Assembly: GCA_014653985.1 (NCBI GenBank) | Contig: JACWDT010000001.1 | Span: 62,001 to 126,000 of the forward strand | Length of the DNA: 64,000 nt | DNA from: Pelagibacterales bacterium SAG-MED22 | GTDB taxonomy: Bacteria; Pseudomonadota; Alphaproteobacteria; Pelagibacterales; Pelagibacteraceae | Reading direction: 5' to 3' | Shown: in pieces, positions 11,730 to 22,494 of the stretch | Position numbering within the stretch: position 1 is the first letter of the stretch | Layout of the letters: each line of letters opens with the position of its first letter | Program-made: the position numbers and the translations under genes | Notes under the pieces: generated by a model | What the model was told of the DNA's origin: nothing | The model's database searches: none | What the model saw: the letters and a program-made list of their open reading frames with translations, nothing else

Positions 11730-14648
11730 TTATTCAAAAACCTTATTTATTATTTCTTGTTGTTGAGAATTGTGCCTTTTGGCATATCCGGTTGCTGGAC
11801 TTGCATCTGGGCTTCTTCCTATATAAGAAATTTTGTTATTATTAGCCTTTAAACTATCTAATGTCCATTGGATATAATCTCTAACTGAAAACCAGGCACC
11901 CATATTTTTAGGCTCCTCTTGGCACCAGAAAAAATTAGCATTTTTTGCGTATGGTTTTAACTCATTTACAAGAGCTTTTGCAGGAAAAGGATATAATTGT
12001 TCAATTCTAAAAATTATAACATCATCTTTTTTTAGTTTTTCTCTAGCATCCAAAAGATCAAAATATATTTTTCCAGAACATAAAATTACTTTTTTTATCT
12101 TTGAACTATCTTTCAGCTCAATAAAACCATCTACTTTTGGATCAATTGCATGATCCCATAATATTCTATGAAACGTATTTTCTTTATTAAAATCTTTTAA
12201 ATTTGAAACGCAGAACTTATTTCTTAATAAAGATTTTGGTGTCATAATTATTAATGGCTTTCTAAAATCTCTATGCATTTGTCTTCGTAAAGCATGAAAA
12301 TAATTAGCAGGGGTAGTACAGTTTAATACTTGCATATTGTCATTTGAGCATAGTTGTAAAAATCTTTCTAATCTTGCAGAAGAATGTTCTGGCCCTTGTC
12401 CTTCATAGGCATGAGGTAATAACATCACTAACCCAGAAGCTCTATTCCACTTTCTTTCTCCTGATGCTATAAATTGATCTATTACAACTTGTGCACCGTT
12501 AGCAAAATCTCCAAATTGAGCTTCCCACAAAGTTAATGTATTGGGTTCAACTAAACTATATCCATATTCAAATCCCAAAACAGCAAGTTCAGATAAAAAA
12601 CTATCAACGACTTCAAATTTTTTTTGTTTACTTGAAATATTGTTTAATGGAATATACCTAGAATTATCAATCTGATCTCTTAAAACTGAATGTCTTTGAC
12701 TAAATGTTCCTCTACCAGAGTCTTGACCAACGAGCCTAACTGGGTAACCCTCTTCAAGTAAAGAGCCAAAAGCTAGCGCTTCTGCTGTAGACCAATCAAT
12801 ATCAAAACCTTTATCTACTGAATTTTTTCTAATATTCAAAATTTTAGAAATAGTTTTATGAATATTAATTTCAGTAGGCATGGTATTAATACTATCTGAT
12901 ATTTCTTTAAGTTTGTGTTCATCAAAACCAGTCACACCTCTTTTATCTTTGCCTTTGGATGGTTTGTATCTAGACCATGAGCCCTCAAACCATTCTATTT
13001 TAGGTTTATAATCTTTTGCACTTTTATATTGTTCGTCCAACAAATCTTTAAATCCTTTAACATTTTGATCTAAAAGATTTTGGGTAATTGAATTTTCATT
13101 AACTAACTTGTTTCCATATATCTTATAAACACTTGGATGTGCTCTAATTTTTTTATACATTAATGGCTGAGTAAATGAAGGTTCGTCCCCTTCGTTATGT
13201 CCAAATCTTCTATAACAAATTAGGTCAACTACAACATCTCTATTAAACTTCAGTCTAAATTCAGTAGCAATTCTAGTCGCATAAACAACTGCTTCTGGGT
13301 CGTCTCCGTTCACATGAAGAATTGGAGCCTCAACCATCTTTGCAACATCTGATGGGTATGGTGATGACCTAGCAAATCTTGGACTAGTAGTGAAACCAAT
13401 TTGATTATTTACTATAATATGAATGGTACCACCTGTATTATGGCCAGGAAGTCCTGACATAGCAAAACATTCTGCTACCACTCCTTGGCCAGCAAAAGCA
13501 GCATCTCCATGAATAAGAATAGGTATAACTTTATTTCTTTCTTTATCTTTATGAAAAAATTGCTTTGCTCTTGTTTGTCCTAAAACTACTGGATTGACAG
13601 CTTCTAGGTGAGAGGGATTATCTGTTAAACTTACGTGAACAGAGTTTCCATCAAACTGTCTATCTGACGATGCACCAAGATGGTATTTTACATCTCCTGC
13701 ACTTTCCTCAGAGTCTGAGCTTACTTCCCCTGCAAATTCATTAAATATTCTTTTATATGATTTTTGTAACACATTTGCCAAAACATTAAGTCTACCTCTA
13801 TGAGACATTCCAATTTTAACTTCTTTAATCTGATTTTGCCCACCAATTTTAATTATTTGCTCAAGAGCTGGTATTAAACTTTCACCTCCATCAAGACCAA
13901 ATCTTTTTGTACCAACATATTTAGTAGCTAAAAATTTTTCAAAACCTTCTGCTTGTACAAGTTTATTTAGTATTGCCTCTTTACCGTTCTTCGTAAAGTT
14001 TAAAGCATTTTGATCTTGCTCTATTCTGTCTCTAAACCATTTTCTCTCAACTGGATTTGACACATGCATAAACTCATAACCAATATTTCCACAATATGTT
14101 TTTTTTAAAAATTTTAGTATTTCTTTAATATTTGCATATTTTTTATTAATTACTCCATTTAAGAAAATTTTCTTTTCATAATTCTGTTTTTTAAAACCAT
14201 AAAATTCAGGATGTAATTCATCAAGATACTCAGATTCTCTCATTTCTAGTGGATCTAAATTTGCTAATAAATGTCCTCTCAATCTATAAGCACGTATTAA
14301 GGCAACAGCGCTTATGGAATCTTTGTTAGAGTCTGCAAGTAATTGAAAATTAAATTTTTCTGATGAATCTATTTTTTCATTATTTACTTTATTGTTATCT
14401 TCTATCTCTATTTTTTTTTGTAATTCATCAATATCTATTTTTACTTTTGAAGGCCCCCAAGATGGCCCATTTATTTCTGAAGCAATAACTTTTATCTCTT
14501 CGCCTATACCCTCAAAATAATTTACCCAGCTCTCAGGTAATTCAGGATCTTTATTGATAAACTTAAGATACATTTGTTCAATAAATGCACTATTAGACTT
14601 ATTTAAGAATGAAGTTTTTTCAAATTCAAGATTTTTTGATGAAGACAT
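11730..14648 (-). CDS. sucA: 2-oxoglutarate dehydrogenase E1
   Basis: The thiamine diphosphate E1 component (972 residues) that decarboxylates 2-oxoglutarate. Family features seen: an N-terminal FLNKSNSAFIEQMY segment for complex binding, GMSHRGRLNVL, HGDAAFAGQGVVAE, RFGHNEGDEP, and the C-terminal half with GQDSGRGTFSQRHS and PHAYEGQGPEHSSAR. The length is within the family range. It is 35 bases downstream of sucD and part of sucCDAB-lpdA. Confidence 0.98.
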   Translation of the reverse strand: MSSSKNLEFEKTSFLNKSNSAFIEQMYLKFINKDPELPESWVNYFEGIGEEIKVIASEINGPSWGPSKVKIDIDELQKKIEIEDNNKVNNEKIDSSEKFNFQLLADSNKDSISAVALIRAYRLRGHLLANLDPLEMRESEYLDELHPEFYGFKKQNYEKKIFLNGVINKKYANIKEILKFLKKTYCGNIGYEFMHVSNPVERKWFRDRIEQDQNALNFTKNGKEAILNKLVQAEGFEKFLATKYVGTKRFGLDGGESLIPALEQIIKIGGQNQIKEVKIGMSHRGRLNVLANVLQKSYKRIFNEFAGEVSSDSEESAGDVKYHLGASSDRQFDGNSVHVSLTDNPSHLEAVNPVVLGQTRAKQFFHKDKERNKVIPILIHGDAAFAGQGVVAECFAMSGLPGHNTGGTIHIIVNNQIGFTTSPRFARSSPYPSDVAKMVEAPILHVNGDDPEAVVYATRIATEFRLKFNRDVVVDLICYRRFGHNEGDEPSFTQPLMYKKIRAHPSVYKIYGNKLVNENSITQNLLDQNVKGFKDLLDEQYKSAKDYKPKIEWFEGSWSRYKPSKGKDKRGVTGFDEHKLKEISDSINTMPTEINIHKTISKILNIRKNSVDKGFDIDWSTAEALAFGSLLEEGYPVRLVGQDSGRGTFSQRHSVLRDQIDNSRYIPLNNISSKQKKFEVVDSFLSELAVLGFEYGYSLVEPNTLTLWEAQFGDFANGAQVVIDQFIASGERKWNRASGLVMLLPHAYEGQGPEHSSARLERFLQLCSNDNMQVLNCTTPANYFHALRRQMHRDFRKPLIIMTPKSLLRNKFCVSNLKDFNKENTFHRILWDHAIDPKVDGFIELKDSSKIKKVILCSGKIYFDLLDAREKLKKDDVIIFRIEQLYPFPAKALVNELKPYAKNANFFWCQEEPKNMGAWFSVRDYIQWTLDSLKANNNKISYIGRSPDASPATGYAKRHNSQQQEIINKVFE

Positions 14649-14683
14649 CTTTTTTGCTTAATATATCCTTCTAATAGTATTTT

Positions 14684-15559
14684 TCAATTAGACAGTTTAT
14701 TAAACAATGTTTTTCCAATAATTGATGGTGATTCTGCAACTGTAATCCCACATTCTTCCATCTTTTTTATTTTATCTTTTGCCCCACCTTTGCCTCCAGA
14801 AATAATAGCCCCTGCATGACCCATTCTTCGACCTGGCGGAGCTGTAATTCCTGCTATAAATCCAACTATAGGTTTTTTAATTTTATGATTTTTGACAAAT
14901 TCCGAAGCCTCTTCCTCTGCTGTACCACCTATTTCTCCAATCATTAAAATCGACTCTGTCTCATCATCATTTAAAAATAAATCTAAACAATCTATAAAAT
15001 TTGTACCGTTGATTGGATCTCCTCCAATACCAATACAAGTTGATTGACCCAGTCCATTTTCAGTAGTTTGTGCTACTGCCTCATAAGTTAATGTTCCTGA
15101 TCTAGAAACGATACCAACTGATCCTCTCTTATGAATATTTCCAGGCATTATTCCAATTTTACATTCATCAGGTGTAATTATTCCTGGGCAGTTTGGCCCT
15201 ATAAGACGACTATTTGAGCTAGCCAAACTTTGTCTTACTTTAAGCATATCCTGAACTGGGATGCCTTCTGTTATACAAACTATAAGATCTATTGATGCAT
15301 TAATTGCTTCAATGATTGCAGCAGCTGCAAATTTTGCTGGAACATAGATCATGGTAGCGTCTGCACCTACCTCATTTTTTGCCTCTAATACTGTGTTGAA
15401 AACTGGTCTTTCTAAATGTTTTTGGCCTCCTTTTTTAGGGGTTACTCCACCTACGAGATTTGTCCCATACTTTATTGCTTGTTCAGAGTGGAATGTGCCA
15501 TGAGATCCTGTGAAGCCCTGACAAATAACTTTTGTATTTTTATTTACTAATACTGACAT
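14684..15559 (-). CDS. sucD: Succinyl-CoA synthetase subunit alpha
   Basis: The alpha subunit (291 residues) carries the phosphohistidine and the CoA site. The CoA-binding Rossmann segment ([17 protein letters not shown]) is at the N-terminus, and the phosphorylated His is in [14 protein letters not shown] near residue 245. With sucC it converts succinyl-CoA to succinate with formation of a nucleoside triphosphate. The ATG abuts the sucC stop. Confidence 0.98.
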   Translation of the reverse strand: MSVLVNKNTKVICQGFTGSHGTFHSEQAIKYGTNLVGGVTPKKGGQKHLERPVFNTVLEAKNEVGADATMIYVPAKFAAAAIIEAINASIDLIVCITEGIPVQDMLKVRQSLASSNSRLIGPNCPGIITPDECKIGIMPGNIHKRGSVGIVSRSGTLTYEAVAQTTENGLGQSTCIGIGGDPINGTNFIDCLDLFLNDDETESILMIGEIGGTAEEEASEFVKNHKIKKPIVGFIAGITAPPGRRMGHAGAIISGGKGGAKDKIKKMEECGITVAESPSIIGKTLFNKLSN

Positions 15560-16720
15560 TTATTTTATCGCCTCGACAATTTTTTTAGCTGCATCATCTA
15601 AGTTTTCTGCTGATATTAACTTCAAACCAGAACTATCAAGTATTTCTTTACCTTGCTTAAAGTTTGTGCCTGCAAGTCTAACCACTAAAGGAACACTAAT
15701 GTTTATCTCCTTAGCAGCGTCTACTACCCCTTGTGCAAGCACATCACACCTCATAATTCCCCCAAAAATATTAATTAAAATACCTTTAACATTCTTATCA
15801 GAAAGAATAATTTTTAAAGCTGCGGAAACTTTTTCTTTTGATGCGCCACCTCCCACATCTAAAAAATTGGCAGGCTCCTTTCCATATAATTTTATTATAT
15901 CCATTGTAGCCATTGCTAAGCCTGCTCCATTGACCATACAGCCTATGCTTCCATCTAATTTTATATAAGCGAGGTCATGTTTACTTGCCTCAATTTCTGT
16001 TGAGTCTTCCTCATTAAGGTCTCTAAGCTCAACAATTTCAGGATGTCTGAACAACGCATTTGAGTCAAAATTTACTTTTGCATCTAAACAAACTATTTTT
16101 TCTTCTTTGGTCAAAATCAAAGGATTGACCTCAACCATATTAGCATCAGTGCTTATAAACATTTTATAAATTGATTTAATTAAATTTATAGCTTGGTTTT
16201 TTGCATCATTATTTAAATTAAAAATTTTTATAATTTTTTGACAATCAGTATTTGAAATTTCTTCATTAATTTCAACTTTTGTAGTTAAAATTTTTTCTGG
16301 TGTTTTGCTCGCTACTTCCTCAATATCCATGCCTCCTTGATCACTTGATATGAAAGCAATTTTTGAACTAGCTCTATCCACAAGACACGATAAATAAAAT
16401 TCTTTTTCTATGTTTGAGGACTCTTCAACATATAATCTTTTAACTTCTCTTCCCTCTGGACCTGTTTGATGAGTAATAAGTGTTTTACCGAGCAAATCTT
16501 TAGCTGCTAATTCTAGCTCATCAATTGTATTTAAAATTTTTACACCTCCAGCTTTTCCTCTTCCACCAGCATGTATTTGTGCTTTGAGAACGTATTTTTC
16601 AGTTTTAAGTGATTTTACTTTCTCAAGCAGTTCCTCAACATTTAAAGCAAATACTCCTTCTGGGACTACTGCACCATATTTTTTTAAGATTTGTTTGGCT
16701 TGATGCTCGTGTATATTCAT
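15560..16720 (-). CDS. sucC: Succinyl-CoA synthetase subunit beta
   Basis: The ATP-grasp beta subunit (386 residues). It shows the start MNIHEHQAKQILKKYG, the nucleotide-binding segment QIHAGGRGKAGGVK, and the C-terminal CoA-ligase-like half with FLDVGGGASKEKV and NIFGGIMRCD. It begins two bases after the mdh stop, keeping the common alphaproteobacterial order mdh-sucC-sucD-sucA-sucB. Confidence 0.98.
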   Translation of the reverse strand: MNIHEHQAKQILKKYGAVVPEGVFALNVEELLEKVKSLKTEKYVLKAQIHAGGRGKAGGVKILNTIDELELAAKDLLGKTLITHQTGPEGREVKRLYVEESSNIEKEFYLSCLVDRASSKIAFISSDQGGMDIEEVASKTPEKILTTKVEINEEISNTDCQKIIKIFNLNNDAKNQAINLIKSIYKMFISTDANMVEVNPLILTKEEKIVCLDAKVNFDSNALFRHPEIVELRDLNEEDSTEIEASKHDLAYIKLDGSIGCMVNGAGLAMATMDIIKLYGKEPANFLDVGGGASKEKVSAALKIILSDKNVKGILINIFGGIMRCDVLAQGVVDAAKEINISVPLVVRLAGTNFKQGKEILDSSGLKLISAENLDDAAKKIVEAIK

Positions 16721-16722
16721 TT

Positions 16723-17685
16723 TTATTTGGAAAGATCAGGATCTATCTTTGATGCAGCTTCCCAAAGAGCTTTTACTGCATCTATTGAATGCATAAACTC
16801 TTTTTTCTCATTATCATCTAAACTGACTTCCTCAATTTTTTCAACACCACTTTTTCCAATGATAACAGGCACTCCAGCATAAACATTATTTACACTGTAC
16901 TCTCCATTTAATTGGACCGCACATGGTAATAATTTTTTTTGATCATTTAAATATGCTTCAGCCATTTGAACACCTGATGCTGCAGGAGCATAGAACGCTG
17001 AACCTTTCTCTAAAAACTTAACTATCTCAGCTCCCCCATCTCTTGTTCGTTGATTTATTTCTTCAAGTCTTTCTTGAGATATTTTTCCATCTTTAACTAA
17101 ATCAAGTAAAGGTCGGCCAGAGACTTTTGTAAATCTTGGCATAGGAACCATTGTATCACCATGTCCACCCATCACCATCGCCTCAATCTCTTTGACTGGT
17201 AAGTTTAATTCTAGAGATAAAAATAATTTAAATCTAGAACTATCCAATATACCTGCCATGCCCACAACTTTATTAGCTGGTAAACTAGAAAATTTTTGAA
17301 ATGCCATAACCATCACATCTAATGGATTAGTAATACATATAACAAACGCATTCGGGGCGTTTTGTTTAACTCCTTCAGCAACTTGTTTAATAATTTTTAA
17401 ATTTATTCCAAGTAAATCATCTCTACTCATTCCTGGTTTTCTTGGTACACCTGCAGTAATAATTATTACATCTGAGTCCTTAATATCTTTGTAATTATCA
17501 GTACCTGAAAATTTAACATTAAAGCCATCTACAGATGAAGATTGGGCTATATCTAAAGCTTTTCCTTTTGCAATACCGCTCGCTACATCAAATAACACTA
17601 CTTCGTTTACTAATTCTTTTGTACCAATTAAGTGAGCAAGTGTTCCGCCAATTTGGCCTGCGCCAATCAAAGATATTTTTGTCAT
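16723..17685 (-). CDS. mdh: Malate dehydrogenase (LDH-like type)
   Basis: Oxidises malate to oxaloacetate with NAD+. The 320-residue protein is of the lactate-dehydrogenase-like MDH group: NAD motif [12 protein letters not shown], the loop [15 protein letters not shown] with substrate-binding arginines, and the catalytic His in GGHGDTMVP near residue 175. It leads the mdh-sucCDAB-lpd run and lies 10 bases after mmsA. Confidence 0.98.
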   Translation of the reverse strand: MTKISLIGAGQIGGTLAHLIGTKELVNEVVLFDVASGIAKGKALDIAQSSSVDGFNVKFSGTDNYKDIKDSDVIIITAGVPRKPGMSRDDLLGINLKIIKQVAEGVKQNAPNAFVICITNPLDVMVMAFQKFSSLPANKVVGMAGILDSSRFKLFLSLELNLPVKEIEAMVMGGHGDTMVPMPRFTKVSGRPLLDLVKDGKISQERLEEINQRTRDGGAEIVKFLEKGSAFYAPAASGVQMAEAYLNDQKKLLPCAVQLNGEYSVNNVYAGVPVIIGKSGVEKIEEVSLDDNEKKEFMHSIDAVKALWEAASKIDPDLSK

Positions 17686-17695
17686 TATTTTCCTT

Positions 17696-19189
17696 TTATT
17701 TCATTGTTGGCATTACAAATTCCGCATTTGAACGGATACCAGAAGGCCACCTAGATGTTACTGTTTTAAGTTTTGTATAAAATTTTACTCCTTCCATACC
17801 GTGCATTGCACTATCTCCAAATAAAGATCTTTTCCAGCCTCCAAAACTATGAAAGGCCATCGGCACTGGTATGGGTACGTTAATACCAACCATACCTACC
17901 TGAATTTTGCTAGCGAATGTTCTTCCAGCATCTCCATCTCTAGTATAAATACTTACTCCATTTCCATATTCATGATCGTTAATTAATTTTGCAGCCTCTT
18001 CAAAAGTTTTAACTCTTACAACTGATAATACTGGGCCAAATATTTCCTCTTTGTATATTCTCATATCTTTATTGACATGATCAAATAAACAACCACCAAT
18101 ATAAAATCCATTCTCATAACCTTGAAGTTTAAGATCTCTTCCATCAACAACTAGTTTAGCACCCTCTTTAACACCTAAATCTACATATCCTCTAACTCTT
18201 TCTAGGTGTTCTTTTGTTACCAAAGGACCCATTTCAGATGCTTTATCCATTCCAGGGCCAACTTTTAAAGCTTCAGCTTTTTTAGATAATCTTGAAACAA
18301 GCTCATCTCCAATATCTCCAACAGCAACCGCAACTGATTGGGCCATACATCTTTCACCTGCGGAACCATAAGCTGCGCCCATTAAACCGTTAACTGCTCC
18401 ATCTAAATCACAATCTGGCATTACCACCAAATGATTTTTAGCACCACCTAGTGCTTGAACTCTCTTTTCATTTTTAGCTGAATTTTCATAAATATATTTT
18501 GCAATTGGAGTTGAGCCTACAAAGCTTACTGCTTTTATATCTGAGTTCTCCAATATTGCATCTACAGACTCTTTGTCACCATTCACTACATTAAACACGC
18601 CATCTGGAAGACCTGCTTCTGTAAGCAATTGAGCTAACATAATAGAACATGACGGGTCCTTTTCTGATGGTTTTAAAATAAATGTATTTCCACATGCGAT
18701 TGCTATTGGAAACATCCACATTGGAACCATAGCAGGAAAATTGAATGGGGTAATTCCTGCAACAACTCCTAAAGGTTGTCTCATTGACCAACTATCAACA
18801 TTTGTTCCAACATTTTCAGAAAATTCACCTTTTAATAAATGAGGTATTCCACAAGCAAATTCAACAACCTCTAACCCTCTTGTTAAAGAGCCTCTGGCAT
18901 CCTCAAAAACTTTTCCATGTTCAGAAACAATTAGTTTTGTCAATTCATCAGAATTTTTTTCAATTAATTCTTTAAATTTAAACATTACTCTTGCTCTTTG
19001 AAGAGCTGGCTTTAAAGACCATGTTTCAAAAGCTTTTTTGGCAATTCCAATTGCTTGATTTAAATCTGATTTCGACGCTAACTTAACCTCAGATTCTTGT
19101 TCACCTGTAGCTGGATTAAAAACTTTACCTTTTCTATCAGAAGAACCTGAAAATAATTTTCCGCCAACAAAGTGTTCAATTAACTTCAT
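17696..19189 (-). CDS. mmsA: Methylmalonate-semialdehyde dehydrogenase (CoA-acylating)
   Basis: An aldehyde dehydrogenase of the MMSDH group (497 residues). These oxidise malonate or methylmalonate semialdehyde to acetyl-CoA or propionyl-CoA with NAD+ and CoA. The catalytic Cys lies in GERCMAQS and the NAD-binding SFVGSTPIA motif precedes it; KPSEKDPSC is also typical. It lies between sdhB and mdh in the TCA block. Malonate semialdehyde arises from beta-alanine, inositol, or the 3-hydroxypropionate made after DMSP cleavage, so this placement would feed acetyl-CoA into the cycle. The precise physiological substrate is inferred. Confidence 0.9.
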   Translation of the reverse strand: MKLIEHFVGGKLFSGSSDRKGKVFNPATGEQESEVKLASKSDLNQAIGIAKKAFETWSLKPALQRARVMFKFKELIEKNSDELTKLIVSEHGKVFEDARGSLTRGLEVVEFACGIPHLLKGEFSENVGTNVDSWSMRQPLGVVAGITPFNFPAMVPMWMFPIAIACGNTFILKPSEKDPSCSIMLAQLLTEAGLPDGVFNVVNGDKESVDAILENSDIKAVSFVGSTPIAKYIYENSAKNEKRVQALGGAKNHLVVMPDCDLDGAVNGLMGAAYGSAGERCMAQSVAVAVGDIGDELVSRLSKKAEALKVGPGMDKASEMGPLVTKEHLERVRGYVDLGVKEGAKLVVDGRDLKLQGYENGFYIGGCLFDHVNKDMRIYKEEIFGPVLSVVRVKTFEEAAKLINDHEYGNGVSIYTRDGDAGRTFASKIQVGMVGINVPIPVPMAFHSFGGWKRSLFGDSAMHGMEGVKFYTKLKTVTSRWPSGIRSNAEFVMPTMK

Positions 19190-19228
19190 GAGAAGGATCT
19201 TTTAAAACAAAAATACTTATTAGTCTAT

Positions 19229-20008
19229 TTAAACATTAGCTGTAGCTAACATTTTCTTGATTTCAGCAATTGCTTTTGCTGGATTTAGCCCTTTAGGACA
19301 AGCACTGGTACAATTTAGAATAGTATGACATCTATAAAGTTTTAGTTCATCAGCAACTTTTTTTAATCTTGCTTTTCTTTCATCGTCTCTACTATCAACG
19401 ATCCATCTATAAGCCTGCAAAAGTACAGCGGGACCTAAATATTTATCTCCATTCCACCAATAACTAGGGCACGAGGTAGAACAGCATGCGCACATTATGC
19501 ATTCATACGCACCATCTAATTTTGCTCTATCTTCTTTTGATTGAAAAATTTCAGTTGTTTCTTTAGATGAGTTATTTTTTAACCAAGGTTCTATTGATTG
19601 GTATTGTTTATAGAGACCATCCAAGTCACCAATTAAATCTCGTTTCACTTTTAAATGTGGTAGAGGATAAATATCAATATCACCATCAATTTCAGCATGG
19701 GGTTTTGTACAAGCAAGACCATTTTTTCCTCCCATGTTCATTGCACATGAACCACAAACACCGTGAGCGCATGACCTTCTGTAAGCCAAAGTTGGGTCAA
19801 TTTCATTTTTAATTTTATTTAGAATATCTAAAACTTTTGAAGGACAATTGTCCATATCCACTTCATAAGTATCAGTTCTTGGATTTTCTTCTGTAGATGG
19901 ATCCCATCTATAAACATTAACTTTACGAATATTTTTTGACCCAGTCTTATCTTTGAAATATTTCCCTTTATTTACCTCAGAATTTTTAGGTAAACTTATT
20001 TGAGCCAT
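19229..20008 (-). CDS. sdhB: Succinate dehydrogenase iron-sulfur subunit
   Basis: The 259-residue electron-transfer subunit of complex II. Three cluster motifs are visible: the 2Fe-2S set in [12 protein letters not shown] with a further Cys downstream, the 4Fe-4S set in [12 protein letters not shown], and the 3Fe-4S set in [17 protein letters not shown]. It starts at the sdhA stop (TAATG-type overlap). It is the last gene of sdhCDAB. Confidence 0.98.
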   Translation of the reverse strand: MAQISLPKNSEVNKGKYFKDKTGSKNIRKVNVYRWDPSTEENPRTDTYEVDMDNCPSKVLDILNKIKNEIDPTLAYRRSCAHGVCGSCAMNMGGKNGLACTKPHAEIDGDIDIYPLPHLKVKRDLIGDLDGLYKQYQSIEPWLKNNSSKETTEIFQSKEDRAKLDGAYECIMCACCSTSCPSYWWNGDKYLGPAVLLQAYRWIVDSRDDERKARLKKVADELKLYRCHTILNCTSACPKGLNPAKAIAEIKKMLATANV

Positions 20009-21783
20009 TAATAAACTCTTTCTTGAGGTGGAAAATATTGGACTTCATTAGTCAATGTTGAATTATGAACAGGTCTGTATGTTATTTTAGTATCTTTTCC
20101 ATCACACCAAGCAAGTGTGTGCTGCATAAATTTTTTATCATCTCTGTTAGGATAATCCTCTCTTGCATGAGCTCCTCTACTCTCTTTTCTATGATATGCA
20201 GAGTCTACTGTGGTTACTGCTTGTCTAATTAAATTATCAAACTCTAAGGTTTCTACTAAATCTGTATTAAAAACTAAAGATCTGTCCTTAACTGAGATTG
20301 AGTCCATGCCATCATAAGTTTTTCTAATTTCGTTAACACCTTCCTCTAAATTTTTTTCTGTTCTAAACACTGCACATTTTGACTGCATTGTTTTTTGCAT
20401 TGCTAGTCTTAATTCTGCAGTACTATTATCTCCCTGTGCATTTCTTAATTTATCAAATCTATCTAAACACTTCTGAGTTTCTGTCTCTGGGATTTCTTCA
20501 TGAGGTGCACCTGGTTTGATTAGTTCAGCAGCTCTTTTTGCTGCGGCTCTTCCAAACACAACTAAATCAATTAAAGAATTTGACCCAAGTCTATTAGCTC
20601 CATGAACTGATACACATGCTGCTTCTCCAATTGCCATCAGGCCTGGTACTGTTTTTTCTGACCCATTAACTGTTAAAACTTCTGCTTTATAATTAGTTGG
20701 AATTCCACCCATATTATAATGAACAGTAGGAACAACTGGGATTGGCTCCTTTGTTACATCAACATTCGCAAATAATCTCGCCGCTTCAGTGATCCCTGGA
20801 AGTCTATTTTCAATTACACTTTTATCTAAATGACTTAAATGTAAATGAACATGATCCTGATCTTTTCCTACACCTCTTCCCTCATTAATTTCTATCGACA
20901 TTGATCTACTCACAACATCTCTTGATGCTAAATCTTTCGCATTTGGAGCATATCTTTCCATAAATCTTTCACCTTTAGAGTTTACTAGATATCCTCCCTC
21001 TCCTCTAACGCCTTCAGAAATTAATGTTCCATGTCCATAAATACCAGTTGGGTGAAATTGAACAAACTCCATATCTTGTAACGGCAATCCTGCTCTCAAT
21101 ACCATTGCATTTCCATCTCCAGTACAAGTATGCGCAGAAGTTGCTGAATAATAAACTTTTCCATATCCGCCTGTCGCTATAATTACTGTATGAGCTCTAA
21201 ATCGATGAATTGTTCCATCATTCAAATTCCAAGCTATTAATCCTTTACACTCACCGTCTTTCATTAATAAATCTAGTGCAAAATATTCTATAAAAAATTC
21301 TGTATTGTGTTTCAAAGCTTGCCCATAAAGAGTATGTAATATTGCATGTCCAGTTCTATCTGCAGCTGCACATGTTCTTTGAACTATTCCATTTCCATAA
21401 TTTTTTGTCATTCCTCCAAATGGTCTTTGATAAATTTTTCCCTCGTCTGTTCGACTAAATGGAACTCCATATTTTTCTAATTCTAAAACTGCTTTTGGCG
21501 CTTCTTTACACAAATACTCGATGCTATCTTGATCTCCTAACCAATCAGCTCCTTTAACAGTATCATACATATGCCATCTCCAATCATCTTCACCCATGTT
21601 TCCAAGCGCAGCAGAAATCCCGCCCTGGGCTGCAGACGTATGACTCCTGGTTGGAAATACTTTTGAGATACATGCAGTTTTTAATCCTGCTTCACTCAAA
21701 CCAACGGCAGCTCTCAGTCCTGATCCACCAGCACCTAAAACTACAACGTCATATTCGTGATCTATAATATTGTATGAACTCAT
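20008..21783 (-). CDS. sdhA: Succinate dehydrogenase flavoprotein subunit
   Basis: The catalytic FAD subunit (591 residues) that oxidises succinate to fumarate. Visible are the FAD motif [17 protein letters not shown], the His that binds FAD covalently in [11 protein letters not shown], the active-site HPTGIYGHG region and the capping-domain segment [10 protein letters not shown]. Full length and conserved. The ATG overlaps the sdhD stop. Confidence 0.99.
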   Translation of the reverse strand: MSSYNIIDHEYDVVVLGAGGSGLRAAVGLSEAGLKTACISKVFPTRSHTSAAQGGISAALGNMGEDDWRWHMYDTVKGADWLGDQDSIEYLCKEAPKAVLELEKYGVPFSRTDEGKIYQRPFGGMTKNYGNGIVQRTCAAADRTGHAILHTLYGQALKHNTEFFIEYFALDLLMKDGECKGLIAWNLNDGTIHRFRAHTVIIATGGYGKVYYSATSAHTCTGDGNAMVLRAGLPLQDMEFVQFHPTGIYGHGTLISEGVRGEGGYLVNSKGERFMERYAPNAKDLASRDVVSRSMSIEINEGRGVGKDQDHVHLHLSHLDKSVIENRLPGITEAARLFANVDVTKEPIPVVPTVHYNMGGIPTNYKAEVLTVNGSEKTVPGLMAIGEAACVSVHGANRLGSNSLIDLVVFGRAAAKRAAELIKPGAPHEEIPETETQKCLDRFDKLRNAQGDNSTAELRLAMQKTMQSKCAVFRTEKNLEEGVNEIRKTYDGMDSISVKDRSLVFNTDLVETLEFDNLIRQAVTTVDSAYHRKESRGAHAREDYPNRDDKKFMQHTLAWCDGKDTKITYRPVHNSTLTNEVQYFPPQERVY

Positions 21784-22109
21784 TACTTTAGATTAAATAT
21801 AATAATTATTGTTAAAAATGAAATACCTATAGCAGAAATATACAATAGTCTGTTTGCGACATTTTTGATTTTTTCATTAGCAATATAGTCCTCAAAAACC
21901 TCACTAATAGTTAATGATGAGAAAAAAAATGCTAATATAATAAATAAACTAAATAGAAATTTATTTATTGGGATGATAAAAAAATTTAAAATTTCTGAAT
22001 AGCCTTGATCGTAAATAGATACAAAACTTAAAATAAACCATAGCATAAGGGGTAATAAAATTACTGATGAAGCTTTTGTAAAAATCCATTTTTTTGTTGC
22101 TAAATTCAT
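21783..22109 (-). CDS. sdhD: Succinate dehydrogenase membrane anchor subunit D
   Basis: A 108-residue protein with three predicted membrane helices, placed between sdhC and sdhA. I use the ATG at 22109, one base after the sdhC stop, rather than a TTG seven codons upstream inside sdhC. The quinone-site Asp-Tyr pair is present near residues 74-75 (FEDYI). The position that holds the heme b ligand His in E. coli SdhD (11 residues before that Asp) is phenylalanine here, about residue 63, and the usual HAxxGM stretch reads FSSLTI. Confidence 0.85.
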   Translation of the reverse strand: MNLATKKWIFTKASSVILLPLMLWFILSFVSIYDQGYSEILNFFIIPINKFLFSLFIILAFFFSSLTISEVFEDYIANEKIKNVANRLLYISAIGISFLTIIIIFNLK

Positions 22110-22110
22110 A

Positions 22111-22494
22111 TTAAAAAAAATTTCTACCAATTAAATAAATAGCTACCGTAAGCAGGAATGAACCAAATATAACAAGTAAGCCCGTTATACGAGTCGTTTG
22201 TAATTCAAAACCATATCCCATATCCATTATTAGATGTCTTATTTCGCTCAAAACTTGGAAACTAAATGACCAAACGATACCTAAAACAACAAACTTTCCA
22301 AAAATTGAGTTAAGAAAAAAATTTATTAAAGTGTAATTTGCTTCACCTAGAATTAACCAGCCAGACCAAACACAAATAAATGTAATAGCTATAATATTAA
22401 TTATACCAGTTATTCTATGAGAAATAGATACCAATGAAGAGATATGCCATCTGTAAATTTGTATATGTGGTGAAAGTGGTTTTTTATCTTCCAT
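22111..22494 (-). CDS. sdhC: Succinate dehydrogenase cytochrome b556 subunit C
   Basis: A membrane anchor subunit with three predicted helices, recognised by the PLSPHIQIY start region and by SISHRITG, which holds the quinone-site Ser and Arg. I prefer the ATG at 22494 (MEDKKPLSPH); an ATG three codons upstream (22503) is possible and overlaps asd further. The IRHLIMDMGYG motif is present. The residue four before the conserved glycine position, His84 in E. coli and a heme b ligand, is Gln here (about residue 80), and that glycine is Glu. Confidence 0.88.
   Translation of the reverse strand: MEDKKPLSPHIQIYRWHISSLVSISHRITGIINIIAITFICVWSGWLILGEANYTLINFFLNSIFGKFVVLGIVWSFSFQVLSEIRHLIMDMGYGFELQTTRITGLLVIFGSFLLTVAIYLIGRNFF

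Noticed and set aside
11284-11766. A 160-codon plus-strand frame opposite sucB
   Set aside because: Its Ser/Thr-rich translation is the antisense shadow of the sucB linker and lipoyl domain; no ribosome binding site or family match.
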